Shown here one piece after another: positions 1-6,082 of a stretch of 10,095 nt of DNA. The translations under genes were made by a program, and so were the position numbers. The stretch comes from an uncultured bacterium (GTDB taxonomy: Bacteria; Patescibacteriota; Dojkabacteria; B142; OLB20): positions 1 through 10,095 of the forward strand of contig CALARN010000002.1 in assembly GCA_937889205.1 (NCBI GenBank), given 5' to 3'. Under the pieces are notes generated by a model. The model was not told the origin of the DNA and did no database searches. It was given only the letters and a program-made list of their open reading frames with translations. How positions within the stretch are numbered: position 1 is the stretch's first letter; the number at the start of each line of letters is the position of its first letter.

Positions 1-935
1 TTTGTTAGATTACTGTAATCAATTGTTAAATATTCTGTTTGGAATACTTCGGTAGCACCGGTTAATCGAGTATCGATAACTTTAACAGGTAAATATGTAG
101 AGCTGTCAAAGTAGATTGATGCACTATACTCGACATTTTCTATATTGTAGTAATCTAGAAATCCTTTATAGTTATAATCAAAATCAATTCTATAAGTATT
201 GATTGGTTCATTGTTAACAATGATTTGTTCTTCAGTAAAGCTTGTAGGCTTTATAAAGTTTAGAACATATTTAAGCATTTCCTCTTGAGACTGCAATGGG
301 TCTTGGAGCATGTAATTAAATACTTCACCAGGATATTCTTTTTTGGTAAGTAAAGTAGGGAAGTTAGGATCTTTAGTTGCTCCCTCTGTCTCAACATAAC
401 TGTAAACTGTGTTGTTTATACCGGTACTGATATAGCTGTGCTTAGGGAAATATTGCGTAACTTCAGAACCATCTTCTTGAATCTTGACTAATTCTTGTCC
501 GAAAGAGCGAGATTCGTTTCTCACTATACTGTATCTATTATCTTCGAAATCTAGAGTATATAATATGTCTTGCACATTATATACATCTGAAAGTACAGTA
601 CTATTATCAGTTTGAACATATCTGTAAGTTAGCAAGTTTTTCCCTTCTTTTAATTGACTTACAGAATTTATTGCCTCTTTAATAATTAATTCTGCTGAAA
701 CTTTTGTAATTAGATTTGGTAAATTATTACTAGTTTCTGAACTATTTAATAAAGATATTGCAACAATAACAATTGCCACAGAAACAAATGCCAGAGCAGT
801 TAATGGTTTTAAAAGCTTATCAAATAGGTTGAGCTTTTTAGCGGGTTTAATTATTGTTTCCATTTTTTCGTCTAACCTTGAAATCTCGGCAGATGTAAGC
901 TGGCTGCTTTTTTGAAAATTTTGAAATGTATCCAT
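1..935 (-). CDS. Probable anti-sigma factor, single-pass membrane protein (partial, C-terminus off the left edge)
   Basis: The reverse strand is open from an ATG at 935 to the window edge, about 311 codons without a stop. Residues 1-43 are polar and would be cytoplasmic. Residues 44-64 form one strong hydrophobic helix (LTALAFVSVAIVIVAISLL). The rest is a long polar, Tyr- and Ser-rich, probably beta-rich extracytoplasmic domain. Near the edge, the pattern YLPVKV followed by a turn and TEVFQTEYLTIDY resembles strands of LolA/RseB-like folds; this is a weak resemblance only. The gene starts 22 bp after the stop of the ECF sigma gene on the same strand, the usual place for a cognate anti-sigma factor, and that position is the main basis for the call. 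I see no zinc-binding HxxxCxxC motif in the short N-terminal part, so it is not a classical ZAS-type anti-sigma factor. No Shine-Dalgarno is present; the leader is pure A/T. Confidence 0.6.
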   Translation of the reverse strand, partial: MDTFQNFQKSSQLTSAEISRLDEKMETIIKPAKKLNLFDKLLKPLTALAFVSVAIVIVAISLLNSSETSNNLPNLITKVSAELIIKEAINSVSQLKEGKNLLTYRYVQTDNSTVLSDVYNVQDILYTLDFEDNRYSIVRNESRSFGQELVKIQEDGSEVTQYFPKHSYISTGINNTVYSYVETEGATKDPNFPTLLTKKEYPGEVFNYMLQDPLQSQEEMLKYVLNFIKPTSFTEEQIIVNNEPINTYRIDFDYNYKGFLDYYNIENVEYSASIYFDSSTYLPVKVIDTRLTGATEVFQTEYLTIDYSNLT

Positions 936-957
936 AATTTTAAATATTTTTAAAAAT

Positions 958-1479
958 TTATTTTTTTGCTATGTCCTTTGCCTTCATCAGTGCACGATGA
1001 TGGAAGACTCTAGCATAGACTGTTGAAATATTGAGTAATTGACCACATTCAGAAAAACTGAGACCGTTAACATTGTGTAATAGTAAAATCTCTTGTTCTT
1101 GTGGCAATAATTGATTTAGAATTGATTGAAGGTCAACTTCGCATTCCAGTGTTGAAGTTTGGTCTAATGTAGCCTCATTGATTTCTGCTTCACTTATATT
1201 CAATATATCTGACTGAATATTTTGGATGTTCTTTCTACTGAAGTAATCGTTTAACTTATGTTTAGTGATAGCATATAACCAAGTTCTGAAAGAACATTCC
1301 ATTTTAAAGTTTTTAATGCCACTATAGGCGGCTAAAAATACATCTGAAGTTAAATCTAATGCATCTTCACGGTTTCTAATTCTCCCAACTAGAAATGTAA
1401 AGATCTCTTGTCTATGTTTTCTGTAAAGAACTGCGAATGCATTTTCGTCTCCCTCTACAGCTTTTTTGATATCATCCAT
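958..1479 (-). CDS. RNA polymerase ECF-type sigma factor
   Basis: This 173-residue protein has the size and two-domain layout of ECF sigma factors. Region 2 lies at about residues 9-77: NAFAVLYRKHRQEIFTF, then DALDLTSDVFLAAY (the core polymerase-binding helix), then FRTWLYAITKHKLNDYFS (the -10-recognition part). After a variable acidic linker (about 85-115), region 4 lies at about 117-168: LNQLLPQEQEILLLHNVNG, then LSFSECGQLLNISTVYARVFHHRAL, a helix-turn-helix that would read the -35 element. It should direct transcription of a small stress or envelope regulon and be held inactive by the membrane protein encoded directly downstream. A -10-like TATACT sits about 25 bp upstream of the ATG. Which ECF group it belongs to cannot be told by eye. 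Confidence 0.93.
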   Translation of the reverse strand: MDDIKKAVEGDENAFAVLYRKHRQEIFTFLVGRIRNREDALDLTSDVFLAAYSGIKNFKMECSFRTWLYAITKHKLNDYFSRKNIQNIQSDILNISEAEINEATLDQTSTLECEVDLQSILNQLLPQEQEILLLHNVNGLSFSECGQLLNISTVYARVFHHRALMKAKDIAKK

Positions 1480-1505
1480 AATTATTTTTAAATACTATTT
1501 AATTG

Positions 1506-1511
1506 AGTATA
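1506..1511 (-). promoter_or_regulatory. Candidate -10 box for the sigma/anti-sigma operon
   Basis: Minus-strand TATACT matches TATAAT in 5 of 6 positions. It would place the transcript start near 1499 and give a leader of about 20 nt, like the other promoters in this window. No convincing -35 hexamer is visible, and no clear ECF-type AAC/GTC promoter either, so autoregulation is not supported. Confidence 0.3.
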
Positions 1512-1592
1512 AAGATAAAATATTAATGTTGCTATGTTTATTTATTTTGAATAATACTTACTTCTTCTGATAAATACAAAAAGATAGTCTAT

Positions 1593-1606
1593 GTTTTAAC
1601 TAAAAC
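1593..1606. repeat. Perfect inverted repeat GTTTTA-AC-TAAAAC
   Basis: Two 6-bp arms flank a 2-bp centre, in the 166-bp gap between the end of the TIM-barrel gene and the sigma gene. The loop is too small for a good terminator and there is no U-tract, so a protein-binding site upstream of the sigma operon is as likely. A second short palindrome, CAAATTTG, lies at 1611-1618. The rest of the gap is A/T-rich with no other visible feature. Confidence 0.3.
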
Positions 1607-1645
1607 GTTACAAATTTGGAAATTAATAAGTGCTTGAAGAGGCGT

Positions 1646-2554
1646 TTATATCTCAAAACCACATTCCAGCAAACCCTCTCTAATTCGTTTCAATCTTTCT
1701 CTTTCTTTGGCTACATTAGCGCCAAACAATAGGTTGTGCTGATTCTCAAAAGTAATTGGCATTTGCCGCTCTCGAATGATTGCGGACAAGTCTTTAACTA
1801 ACGCTTGGTTTTCTTGTTCTATCATATCTAGAATCGGTAATGAATCGCCGGTCGCCGAAAAATTGCCTATGGGTAAATGTAAATGTCTGAATGTATCGCC
1901 AATTTGTGCTAATACACTATCCCAAACTCTATTAATTGAAGACATATCTACAAACCCATCTGCTTCTGCTTTTACTGCGTGTACTAAATCGAAAGTACCT
2001 GTTGTTCGAGTGGCTCCTTGTTGGTGTAAAGTATCAACCAATGCCACTGTTTGTGCTATATCATTTTCCCTACCACCATTTTCGATGCTCAGATGAGAAT
2101 ATTTTGCAAAATTGGCATAATCCAGATATGGCTCAATTCTATTAGCGACTATGTCATTATGGACGTTGAAGTATGGGTCTCTACCATTCAATTGGCCAAT
2201 CATATCTATTCTTAATCCGGTGGGAATGGCAGGCAAGAATTTATGATATCCATCGATAGGGGCTAGCAACAAATCTGCCGCCATTACCTTAGCCCAATCA
2301 ATAAGGCCGGTTAGGCTTGGTTGAAGTATTTCTTTTACCCCAAGTCTTCCATGAACTCCGTTGAGATTAAATCCTTGTGGTTTACCTCTTGAGAGTTTAT
2401 TAAGAATTTCCATTTGTGGTGGCATCAACACCATTTCAATGCCTGAGTTTTCGGGTTCAAATCCTGCTGCTGCATATAAATTAATTACATCTGTAGGATG
2501 CGCAAAAAATCCACATACATCAGTTGAAAAAGTTATTTCTGCAGAAGCATCCAT
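1646..2554 (-). CDS. Xylose isomerase-like TIM-barrel protein (AP endonuclease 2 superfamily)
   Basis: Starting at the ATG at 2554, the protein is 302 residues. Short conserved blocks come at the spacing expected for strand ends of a xylose isomerase-like barrel: NGVHGR (65-70), FNVHND (129-134), HLSIENGG (154-161, candidate metal-ligand Glu), TFDLVHA (187-193, like the family's DxxH), FRHLHLPIG (222-230) and ITFENQH (267-273, last Glu). Known relatives are sugar isomerases and epimerases or endonuclease IV, with divalent metal at the barrel mouth. The substrate cannot be told, and similarity is at motif level only. The frame also extends to a TTG at 2590, but a TATAAT box at 2579-2584 lies inside that extension, so a transcript from this promoter would start after it. 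I therefore prefer the ATG, which begins ATGGAT like the sigma and anti-sigma genes. It appears to be a single-gene unit. Confidence 0.6.
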   Translation of the reverse strand: MDASAEITFSTDVCGFFAHPTDVINLYAAAGFEPENSGIEMVLMPPQMEILNKLSRGKPQGFNLNGVHGRLGVKEILQPSLTGLIDWAKVMAADLLLAPIDGYHKFLPAIPTGLRIDMIGQLNGRDPYFNVHNDIVANRIEPYLDYANFAKYSHLSIENGGRENDIAQTVALVDTLHQQGATRTTGTFDLVHAVKAEADGFVDMSSINRVWDSVLAQIGDTFRHLHLPIGNFSATGDSLPILDMIEQENQALVKDLSAIIRERQMPITFENQHNLLFGANVAKERERLKRIREGLLECGFEI

Positions 2555-2578
2555 ATATTCTTTATTAGTAGGTGGTTG

Positions 2579-2584
2579 ATTATA
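2579..2584 (-). promoter_or_regulatory. -10 box for the TIM-barrel gene
   Basis: Minus-strand TATAAT, in the context GCGATATAAT, is a perfect -10 hexamer. The predicted start near 2572 leaves about 18 nt before the ATG at 2554. No clear -35 is visible. The box decides the start codon of the gene. Confidence 0.5.
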
Positions 2585-2656
2585 TCGCAAAAAGAATCAA
2601 ACCAGAAAGACTTTAAGAATCTCTAGCTTACACAATTGAAATTGACAAATTAAACT

Positions 2657-3361
2657 TTAATAATTTTTAGGTATATTCCCAATAATTGACTCTACTGTGG
2701 TGTCAGTGATAACTTTTATTTTTGAGGCATTTACTACAGGTAATAGTTTCTCGTCATGAAAGTTTATTAAATACCCTTGGTTTACAGTTTGCAGCATTTC
2801 TAAGTCTCCTTCACTGTCGCCAAAGGCGATAGTATAATCTTCGGGTTGTATTAATGCTGTTACTGCCTCTAATTTAGCCTCGCCATTAAGATTCTTTTGA
2901 ATTTTACCAGTATAAATTTCATTTTTAACTTCGAAGTCAGTAGCAATAATTGGTAAATAAATATCAAGTTGCTTTAACAAAGCTGCAACTAGAAATTTTG
3001 TAGAAGCCGAAATTATGTAGATTTCATAACCCTGTTTTTGCAGATGTGTTAGTAATGGTTTTGTGTAAGAGTAAAAATTTTGTGCATAGTTAGTAGCAAA
3101 TGCTGCAGCAGCAGTTTCGAGTTCTTTAACAGTTAAGCCCTTGAAAGATAAGCCAGTGTTCTCTAATGCCAATACAGTAGCTTGATTATATGTAATCGTA
3201 TGAAGTTTTCTAAAGTTAATATCTATGTAGTTGTCTTTCTCTAACACCTCTGCAGCATGTTTAGAAATGTCTTTTTCTATGAGAAACATGTAAAAAGCAG
3301 ACAGTGTGTAACCCGCACATAATGTATTGTCAAAATCAAAGAAAGCGATCTTTTTCTTCAT
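2657..3361 (-). CDS. HAD-superfamily hydrolase, subfamily IB (phosphoserine phosphatase-like)
   Basis: This 234-residue protein carries all four HAD motifs in order. Motif I is FFDFDNTL (residues 7-14), with nucleophile Asp9 and acid/base Asp11. Motif II is IYIISAS with Ser118. The motif III Lys is in GEAK (Lys163). Motif IV is GDSEGD (181-186), with the acidic residues that bind magnesium. The helical insert between motifs I and II (about 20-100) is a C1-type cap, and the segment ATDFEVKNEIYTGKI (140-154) before the Lys matches the HAD-IB/SerB-like pattern. It should be a cytoplasmic magnesium-dependent phosphatase. The substrate is unknown: HAD-IB proteins include phosphoserine phosphatases and phospholipid- or sugar-phosphate enzymes, and no serine biosynthesis gene lies nearby. 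The gene is divergent from the cyclase pair across 129 bp. Confidence 0.88.
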   Translation of the reverse strand: MKKKIAFFDFDNTLCAGYTLSAFYMFLIEKDISKHAAEVLEKDNYIDINFRKLHTITYNQATVLALENTGLSFKGLTVKELETAAAAFATNYAQNFYSYTKPLLTHLQKQGYEIYIISASTKFLVAALLKQLDIYLPIIATDFEVKNEIYTGKIQKNLNGEAKLEAVTALIQPEDYTIAFGDSEGDLEMLQTVNQGYLINFHDEKLLPVVNASKIKVITDTTVESIIGNIPKNY

Positions 3362-3397
3362 TGTCGATATTGATAAAACTTGTCAATAAGCTAACAA

Positions 3398-3403
3398 ATC
3401 ATA
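3398..3403 (-). promoter_or_regulatory. Candidate -10 box for the HAD gene
   Basis: Minus-strand TATGAT matches the consensus in 5 of 6 positions and would give a leader of about 30 nt. Its upstream edge touches the left arm of the inverted repeat at 3402-3426. The TTGACA at 3380-3385 (minus) lies too near the start codon to act as a -35 for this gene. Confidence 0.3.
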
Positions 3404-3426
3404 TCTTAAAACTAATAGTTAAGATA
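3402..3426. repeat. 25-bp inverted repeat, candidate operator between divergent genes
   Basis: TATCTTAA, a 9-bp spacer, then TTAAGATA: a perfect 8-bp dyad. The arm centres are about 17 bp apart, a spacing common for dimeric repressors. It sits between the HAD gene (minus) and the cyclase genes (plus), overlaps the candidate HAD -10 box, and lies just upstream of the cyclase -35. No regulator gene is adjacent. Confidence 0.4.
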
Positions 3427-3436
3427 ACATAAGCAT

Positions 3437-3465
3437 TTAACCTCTTATGATAATTTATGTATAAT
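3437..3465 (+). promoter_or_regulatory. Promoter for the lycopene cyclase pair
   Basis: A -35-like TTAACC (3437-3442, 4 of 6) and a perfect -10 TATAAT (3460-3465) are separated by 17 bp. The predicted transcript start, near 3472, leaves a leader of about 19 nt before the GTG at 3491. Confidence 0.5.
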
Positions 3466-3490
3466 TTCTCTAGGTTATTATATATGTAAA

Positions 3491-3817
3491 GTGAATATTT
3501 TAGAAAGATATCCGTATTTATGTTGGCTCACGGTGTGCGTTGTCGTCCCCTCAATATACCTATGGATAAAGAATTATCGATACTATAGAAAGTATCTGAA
3601 GTCATATGTAATCATTACGATACTCTCTGTAATCTGGGGCTATCTTTTCGAAGTTAGGGCACTAAGCACCGGAGTCTGGCACTTCAATAAAATCAATAGC
3701 TTACAAATAGATTATTTGACAATACCTTTTGAAGAGTGGTTGTTCTTCTTGTTAGTACCACAGGCTTTAGTTTCATTAATATTAACGTATAAAAAGAAAT
3801 GGAAGCAGAGAAGTTAA
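3491..3817 (+). CDS. Lycopene cyclase domain protein, first subunit (CrtYc-like)
   Basis: This 108-residue protein has three predicted membrane helices (about 9-26, 39-57, 83-100). Between the second and third are the marks of the small heterodimeric lycopene cyclase family (TIGR03462 type): W49, then GVWHFN (61-66), then PFEEWLFF (79-86), the family's PxEE block with Glu81 and Glu82. In Actinobacteria and relatives, two such three-helix subunits together cyclise the ends of lycopene in the membrane to give beta- or epsilon-type rings. The start is GTG; an ATG at 3484 is out of frame and stopped at once by TAA. No Shine-Dalgarno is present. The next gene overlaps the end of this one by 19 bp, so the two are probably translationally coupled. 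No phytoene synthase or desaturase is seen in the window. A related C50 carotenoid cyclase or another terpenoid enzyme is possible. Confidence 0.72.
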   Translation: MNILERYPYLCWLTVCVVVPSIYLWIKNYRYYRKYLKSYVIITILSVIWGYLFEVRALSTGVWHFNKINSLQIDYLTIPFEEWLFFLLVPQALVSLILTYKKKWKQRS

Positions 3818-4200
3818 CCTATGTTTATTTAATGCTGAAGTTCTTTGGCCCAATATTTGTATTGGCATTTCTGTTATATTTTAAAACGATTCTGAAATAC
3901 AGAAAAGTAATACTCAAAGCGGCAATTTGGGGAGCAATTGCATACTTTGTACTTGAACCCACCGCTCTTTTTATTAAAGCATGGGGGTATGGTTCAGAAA
4001 AAATACTGACCGATGCTTATCAGCCATTCATCCAACCAGAAACTTATGTTTGGGGGATATTGCTGTGTACCTTTGTGGCTATTGCTACTATGGTTGCCAC
4101 AGATAAAGAAGATAAAAAGACTGCAATATTAATTCCAGGATTTATACTGAGGAGAATTAAGAATAAAAAGCTTAGAAATAAACTCAATAAGCTATTTTAA
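3799..4200 (+). CDS. Lycopene cyclase domain protein, second subunit (CrtYd-like)
   Basis: This 133-residue protein has three predicted membrane helices (about 8-28, 38-58, 84-101) and a basic C-terminal tail (about 117-131). The loop before the third helix reads AWGYGSEKIL (61-70), then QPETYVWG (79-86). This matches the W-x-Y/F ... P-x-E layout of the second half of two-gene lycopene cyclases, but the acidic pair seen in the first subunit (PFEE) is reduced to a single Glu81 followed by Thr. The ATG at 3799 lies inside the end of the first gene; an in-frame ATG at 3832 would fall inside the first helix and is less likely. The call rests mainly on position and on the three-helix plus motif pattern. 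The change at the PxEE site could mean altered chemistry. The 3' end overlaps the opposite-strand gene by 9 bp. Confidence 0.6.
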   Translation: MEAEKLTYVYLMLKFFGPIFVLAFLLYFKTILKYRKVILKAAIWGAIAYFVLEPTALFIKAWGYGSEKILTDAYQPFIQPETYVWGILLCTFVAIATMVATDKEDKKTAILIPGFILRRIKNKKLRNKLNKLF

Positions 4201-4992
4201 GAAAATTGACATTAAAGTTATTGCCAATATTAATGCTCCTGACCACATTGGTATTATTATCAAGCTAGTATTCCCTTTAAATAGGGATGTTCGATAATAT
4301 ATCCAGAATCTCTCTTTATGGATTTGTTTAACATATCTTCCAAGCAGCCCTTCAAGAAAAATGCTAACTATTAACACTCCAAAAATAAACATAAATAGAT
4401 TAGCAGACCAGTAAGTCACTAAGAATCCTAGCAATCCTCCAATGAAGAATGAACTAAAAACTGAAAATTTAGTCCAAGAAAAATGGTCCTTTCTAACCAA
4501 TTTCATGCGGATTAAATTCGAAATGCTGATAATGAAAATCCAGGCTGCCAAGCCAAATGTCGCTGCAGTAGCGTAAGTTACTAAAATCTTAACAACATCA
4601 AAGGGTGCTAAATCAACTTGTAACAAATTAAACATGGCGTAAAAGAAAAGAGCGGCGCCACCCCAATAAGGGAGCATTCGAGGAGATGAAAAGCCTAGTA
4701 AGCTATTGTCATAATACCGATAGATGCGAGCATCAAAGATGATGAAATATAGCCACCCTAATGCATATTCAAACCAAAGGGCAATAGTAGAGAAGGTGAC
4801 GAAATAAAAGAAGAGGTTCCAGTTTTGATAATAAAGAGACATTCCCAAAGTTCCAACAAAGAAAAGAAAAAATGTCACAATACTTGTTAGATTGTCTAAG
4901 TTTTTTTTCTTAGTTGCTTTCTTTATCAATAAATTAATCAGCAAGTTTATTGCCAATACTGAGAATCCAAAGATTAGAATCGTTAATGCCAT
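4192..4992 (-). CDS. Polytopic membrane protein with internal duplication, unknown function
   Basis: This 266-residue protein is very hydrophobic, with about seven likely membrane helices (about 3-22, 37-54, 58-84, 110-125, 134-158, 177-210, 244-264, some possibly split). Two copies of one block are visible at residues 74-115 and 213-254. Both have E-x3-G, an Arg 14 residues after the Glu, a Tyr-Tyr pair 18 residues after it, Ser-Leu at 22-23, and a final P-x-W-x-G-A. I do not recognise the family. The layout recalls other small membrane families with E...G...YxY...PxW loops, such as CruF carotenoid hydratases or CmpB-type putative transporters, but no assignment is safe. It starts 58 bp after the PopT-like gene on the same strand and has its own extended -10. 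Its TAG stop lies inside the 3' end of the cyclase gene on the other strand. Confidence 0.75.
   Translation of the reverse strand: MALTILIFGFSVLAINLLINLLIKKATKKKNLDNLTSIVTFFLFFVGTLGMSLYYQNWNLFFYFVTFSTIALWFEYALGWLYFIIFDARIYRYYDNSLLGFSSPRMLPYWGGAALFFYAMFNLLQVDLAPFDVVKILVTYATAATFGLAAWIFIISISNLIRMKLVRKDHFSWTKFSVFSSFFIGGLLGFLVTYWSANLFMFIFGVLIVSIFLEGLLGRYVKQIHKERFWIYYRTSLFKGNTSLIIIPMWSGALILAITLMSIFLK
4231..4356 (-). repeat. Protein-level duplication, copy 2 (residues 213-254)
   Basis: This segment encodes the second copy of the E-x3-G ... R ... YY ... SL ... PxWxGA block in the membrane protein. The matching first copy is at 4648-4773. The DNA has diverged; the similarity shows only in the protein. 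Confidence 0.6.
4648..4773 (-). repeat. Protein-level duplication, copy 1 (residues 74-115)
   Basis: First copy of the duplicated block: Glu75, Gly79, Arg89, Tyr93-Tyr94, Ser97-Leu98, Pro108, Trp110, Gly112-Ala113. Spacing to copy 2 is identical up to Ser-Leu, then differs by one residue. Confidence 0.6.
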
Positions 4993-5015
4993 AATGCCGG
5001 TATAAGATTTAACTT

Positions 5016-5024
5016 ATTCTAGCA
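5016..5024 (-). promoter_or_regulatory. Candidate extended -10 for the duplicated membrane protein
   Basis: Minus-strand TGC-TAGAAT combines a TGn extension with a 5 of 6 match to TATAAT. The predicted start near 5009 leaves about 17 nt before the ATG at 4992, so the gene could be transcribed without the upstream PopT-like gene. Confidence 0.35.
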
Positions 5025-5050
5025 TAATAATTGAATGATTAAATTAGTAT

Positions 5051-5986
5051 TTAAATCTCTCCATACTTCCAATTCACGAAAGAGAATACACTTAGAGTAA
5101 CTAAAAATATGAAGATTATTAAAGCAATTTCACCAGTTTGAAAACTTGCAAGGGGAACCACTGTAGTTACTTTTTCGCCATCAATTTCAACTGCTTTGAC
5201 AAATGGCCATAATACTCTAGCCGAAGCTAGTAGTAGACCAGTCACAAATGCTAGAAAGAGATTTAAATGCTTATCTAAAGCCTTTTTGAACAGTCTAGCG
5301 ACGGTAGACATACCAAAGACCATGCCCAAGGCGAAAATAACTAAACCAATAAATTGTGTTAATTCACCTTGCAGCCTAATAATGTCTCCGATTGCACCTA
5401 GTATATAATAGTACTGACCCAGTACAAGTAGCACATATGAGCCACCAATCCCTGGCAACATCATGGCTGTAATCCCTGCAAATCCACCAAAAAATAAATA
5501 AAGGTATGAAGGTGTTGTCGCGGGGTTATCAGCAGGGGAGAGTCCTAGAAAAAGAAAAAAGATTATGAAAGAAGCAATTGCGATTGCTACTTCTTTAAGA
5601 TTCGGTTTGCGAATTATCTTTAACGGAATTACTATTACTGAGAATACAAGACCAAGTAATACCGCAAAAAGATAATGCGGATATGTTTCAAGTAAGCTCA
5701 TTATCAAGGTAGACAAAAGTGTTATGGCAATCATCATGCCTAATCCTAAGAAGAGAGCAAATGAATAGTTGAAGCTTTTAATAAGTTTCCAAACATCTTT
5801 AAAGCTTTTCTTTCTAATAATGGCTTGGGCGAATGTTTTAATAATTTCCGAAACAGAATAAATCAGGTTGACATAATTGTCATAAACACCAAGCATTAGG
5901 GCTACGGTAGACCCGTCTGCGCCGGGTATTGTTTGTGCACAACCCATGATAAATGCAGAGATTATTGTGGTAAATTTTTGTTTCAT
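5051..5986 (-). CDS. DUF368 family protein, probable undecaprenyl-phosphate (polyprenyl-phosphate) transporter, PopT-like
   Basis: This 311-residue polytopic membrane protein opens with the DUF368 signature: GCAQTIPGADGST (residues 15-27), followed by VALMLGVYDNYVNLI. A related half-site occurs again at about 170-199, with LPGIGGSYVLLVLGQYYYIL, which fits the family's two-repeat, re-entrant-loop architecture. DUF368 proteins (PopT) were shown to help recycle undecaprenyl phosphate by moving it back to the cytoplasmic face after cell-wall or glycan assembly. About eight to ten hydrophobic segments are visible, with a polar outer loop near 262-283. The length is typical. The ATG at 5986 directly precedes MKQKF and has no Shine-Dalgarno. 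I found no convincing -10 box in its 96-bp upstream gap, but that gap holds a perfect dyad at 6016-6029. A transport role in this organism is inferred from the family. Confidence 0.85.
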   Translation of the reverse strand: MKQKFTTIISAFIMGCAQTIPGADGSTVALMLGVYDNYVNLIYSVSEIIKTFAQAIIRKKSFKDVWKLIKSFNYSFALFLGLGMMIAITLLSTLIMSLLETYPHYLFAVLLGLVFSVIVIPLKIIRKPNLKEVAIAIASFIIFFLFLGLSPADNPATTPSYLYLFFGGFAGITAMMLPGIGGSYVLLVLGQYYYILGAIGDIIRLQGELTQFIGLVIFALGMVFGMSTVARLFKKALDKHLNLFLAFVTGLLLASARVLWPFVKAVEIDGEKVTTVVPLASFQTGEIALIIFIFLVTLSVFSFVNWKYGEI

Positions 5987-6015
5987 AAAGACATTTATTT
6001 AATTAGTCTAAGTAC

Positions 6016-6029
6016 AGCAATTATTTGCT
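6016..6029. repeat. Palindrome AGCAA-TTAT-TTGCT upstream of the PopT-like gene
   Basis: A perfect dyad, 30 bp before the start codon. With the following A it reads AGCAATTATTTGCTA and matches the dyad at 7617-7632 (AGCAGTTTTTTGCTA) in 13 of 15 positions. It is a candidate operator. Confidence 0.4.
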
Positions 6030-6082
6030 AATACATCATACACAATAAATGTGAGAAATGAGAAATTTTGAAAGTGTATAGC

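Noticed and set aside
1580..1645. ECF-type promoter with TGTAAC as -35 upstream of the sigma gene
   Set aside because: On the minus strand TGTAAC is present, but no matching GTC/TCTA-type -10 occurs at the right spacing and it lies about 130 bp from the start codon.
1776..2579. Plus-strand reading frames at 1776-2096, 1936-2145 and 2361-2579
   Set aside because: They lie opposite the TIM-barrel gene, whose frame carries ordered conserved motifs. Their products are Ser/Cys/Leu-rich with no recognisable pattern.
3380..3385. Minus-strand TTGACA as a -35 box for the HAD gene
   Set aside because: A -10 at 17 bp spacing would fall on the start codon, and no such hexamer is present there.
3484..3489. 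ATG just before the cyclase gene as its start
   Set aside because: It is followed at once by TAA and is out of frame with the cyclase; the GTG at 3491 is the only sensible start for MNILERY.
5196..5408. Plus-strand reading frame
   Set aside because: It is antisense to the DUF368 gene, which has clear family signatures across this stretch.
4192..5986. A single operon of the PopT-like gene and the duplicated membrane protein
   Set aside because: It remains possible, but a 58-bp gap with its own extended -10 argues against relying on it.
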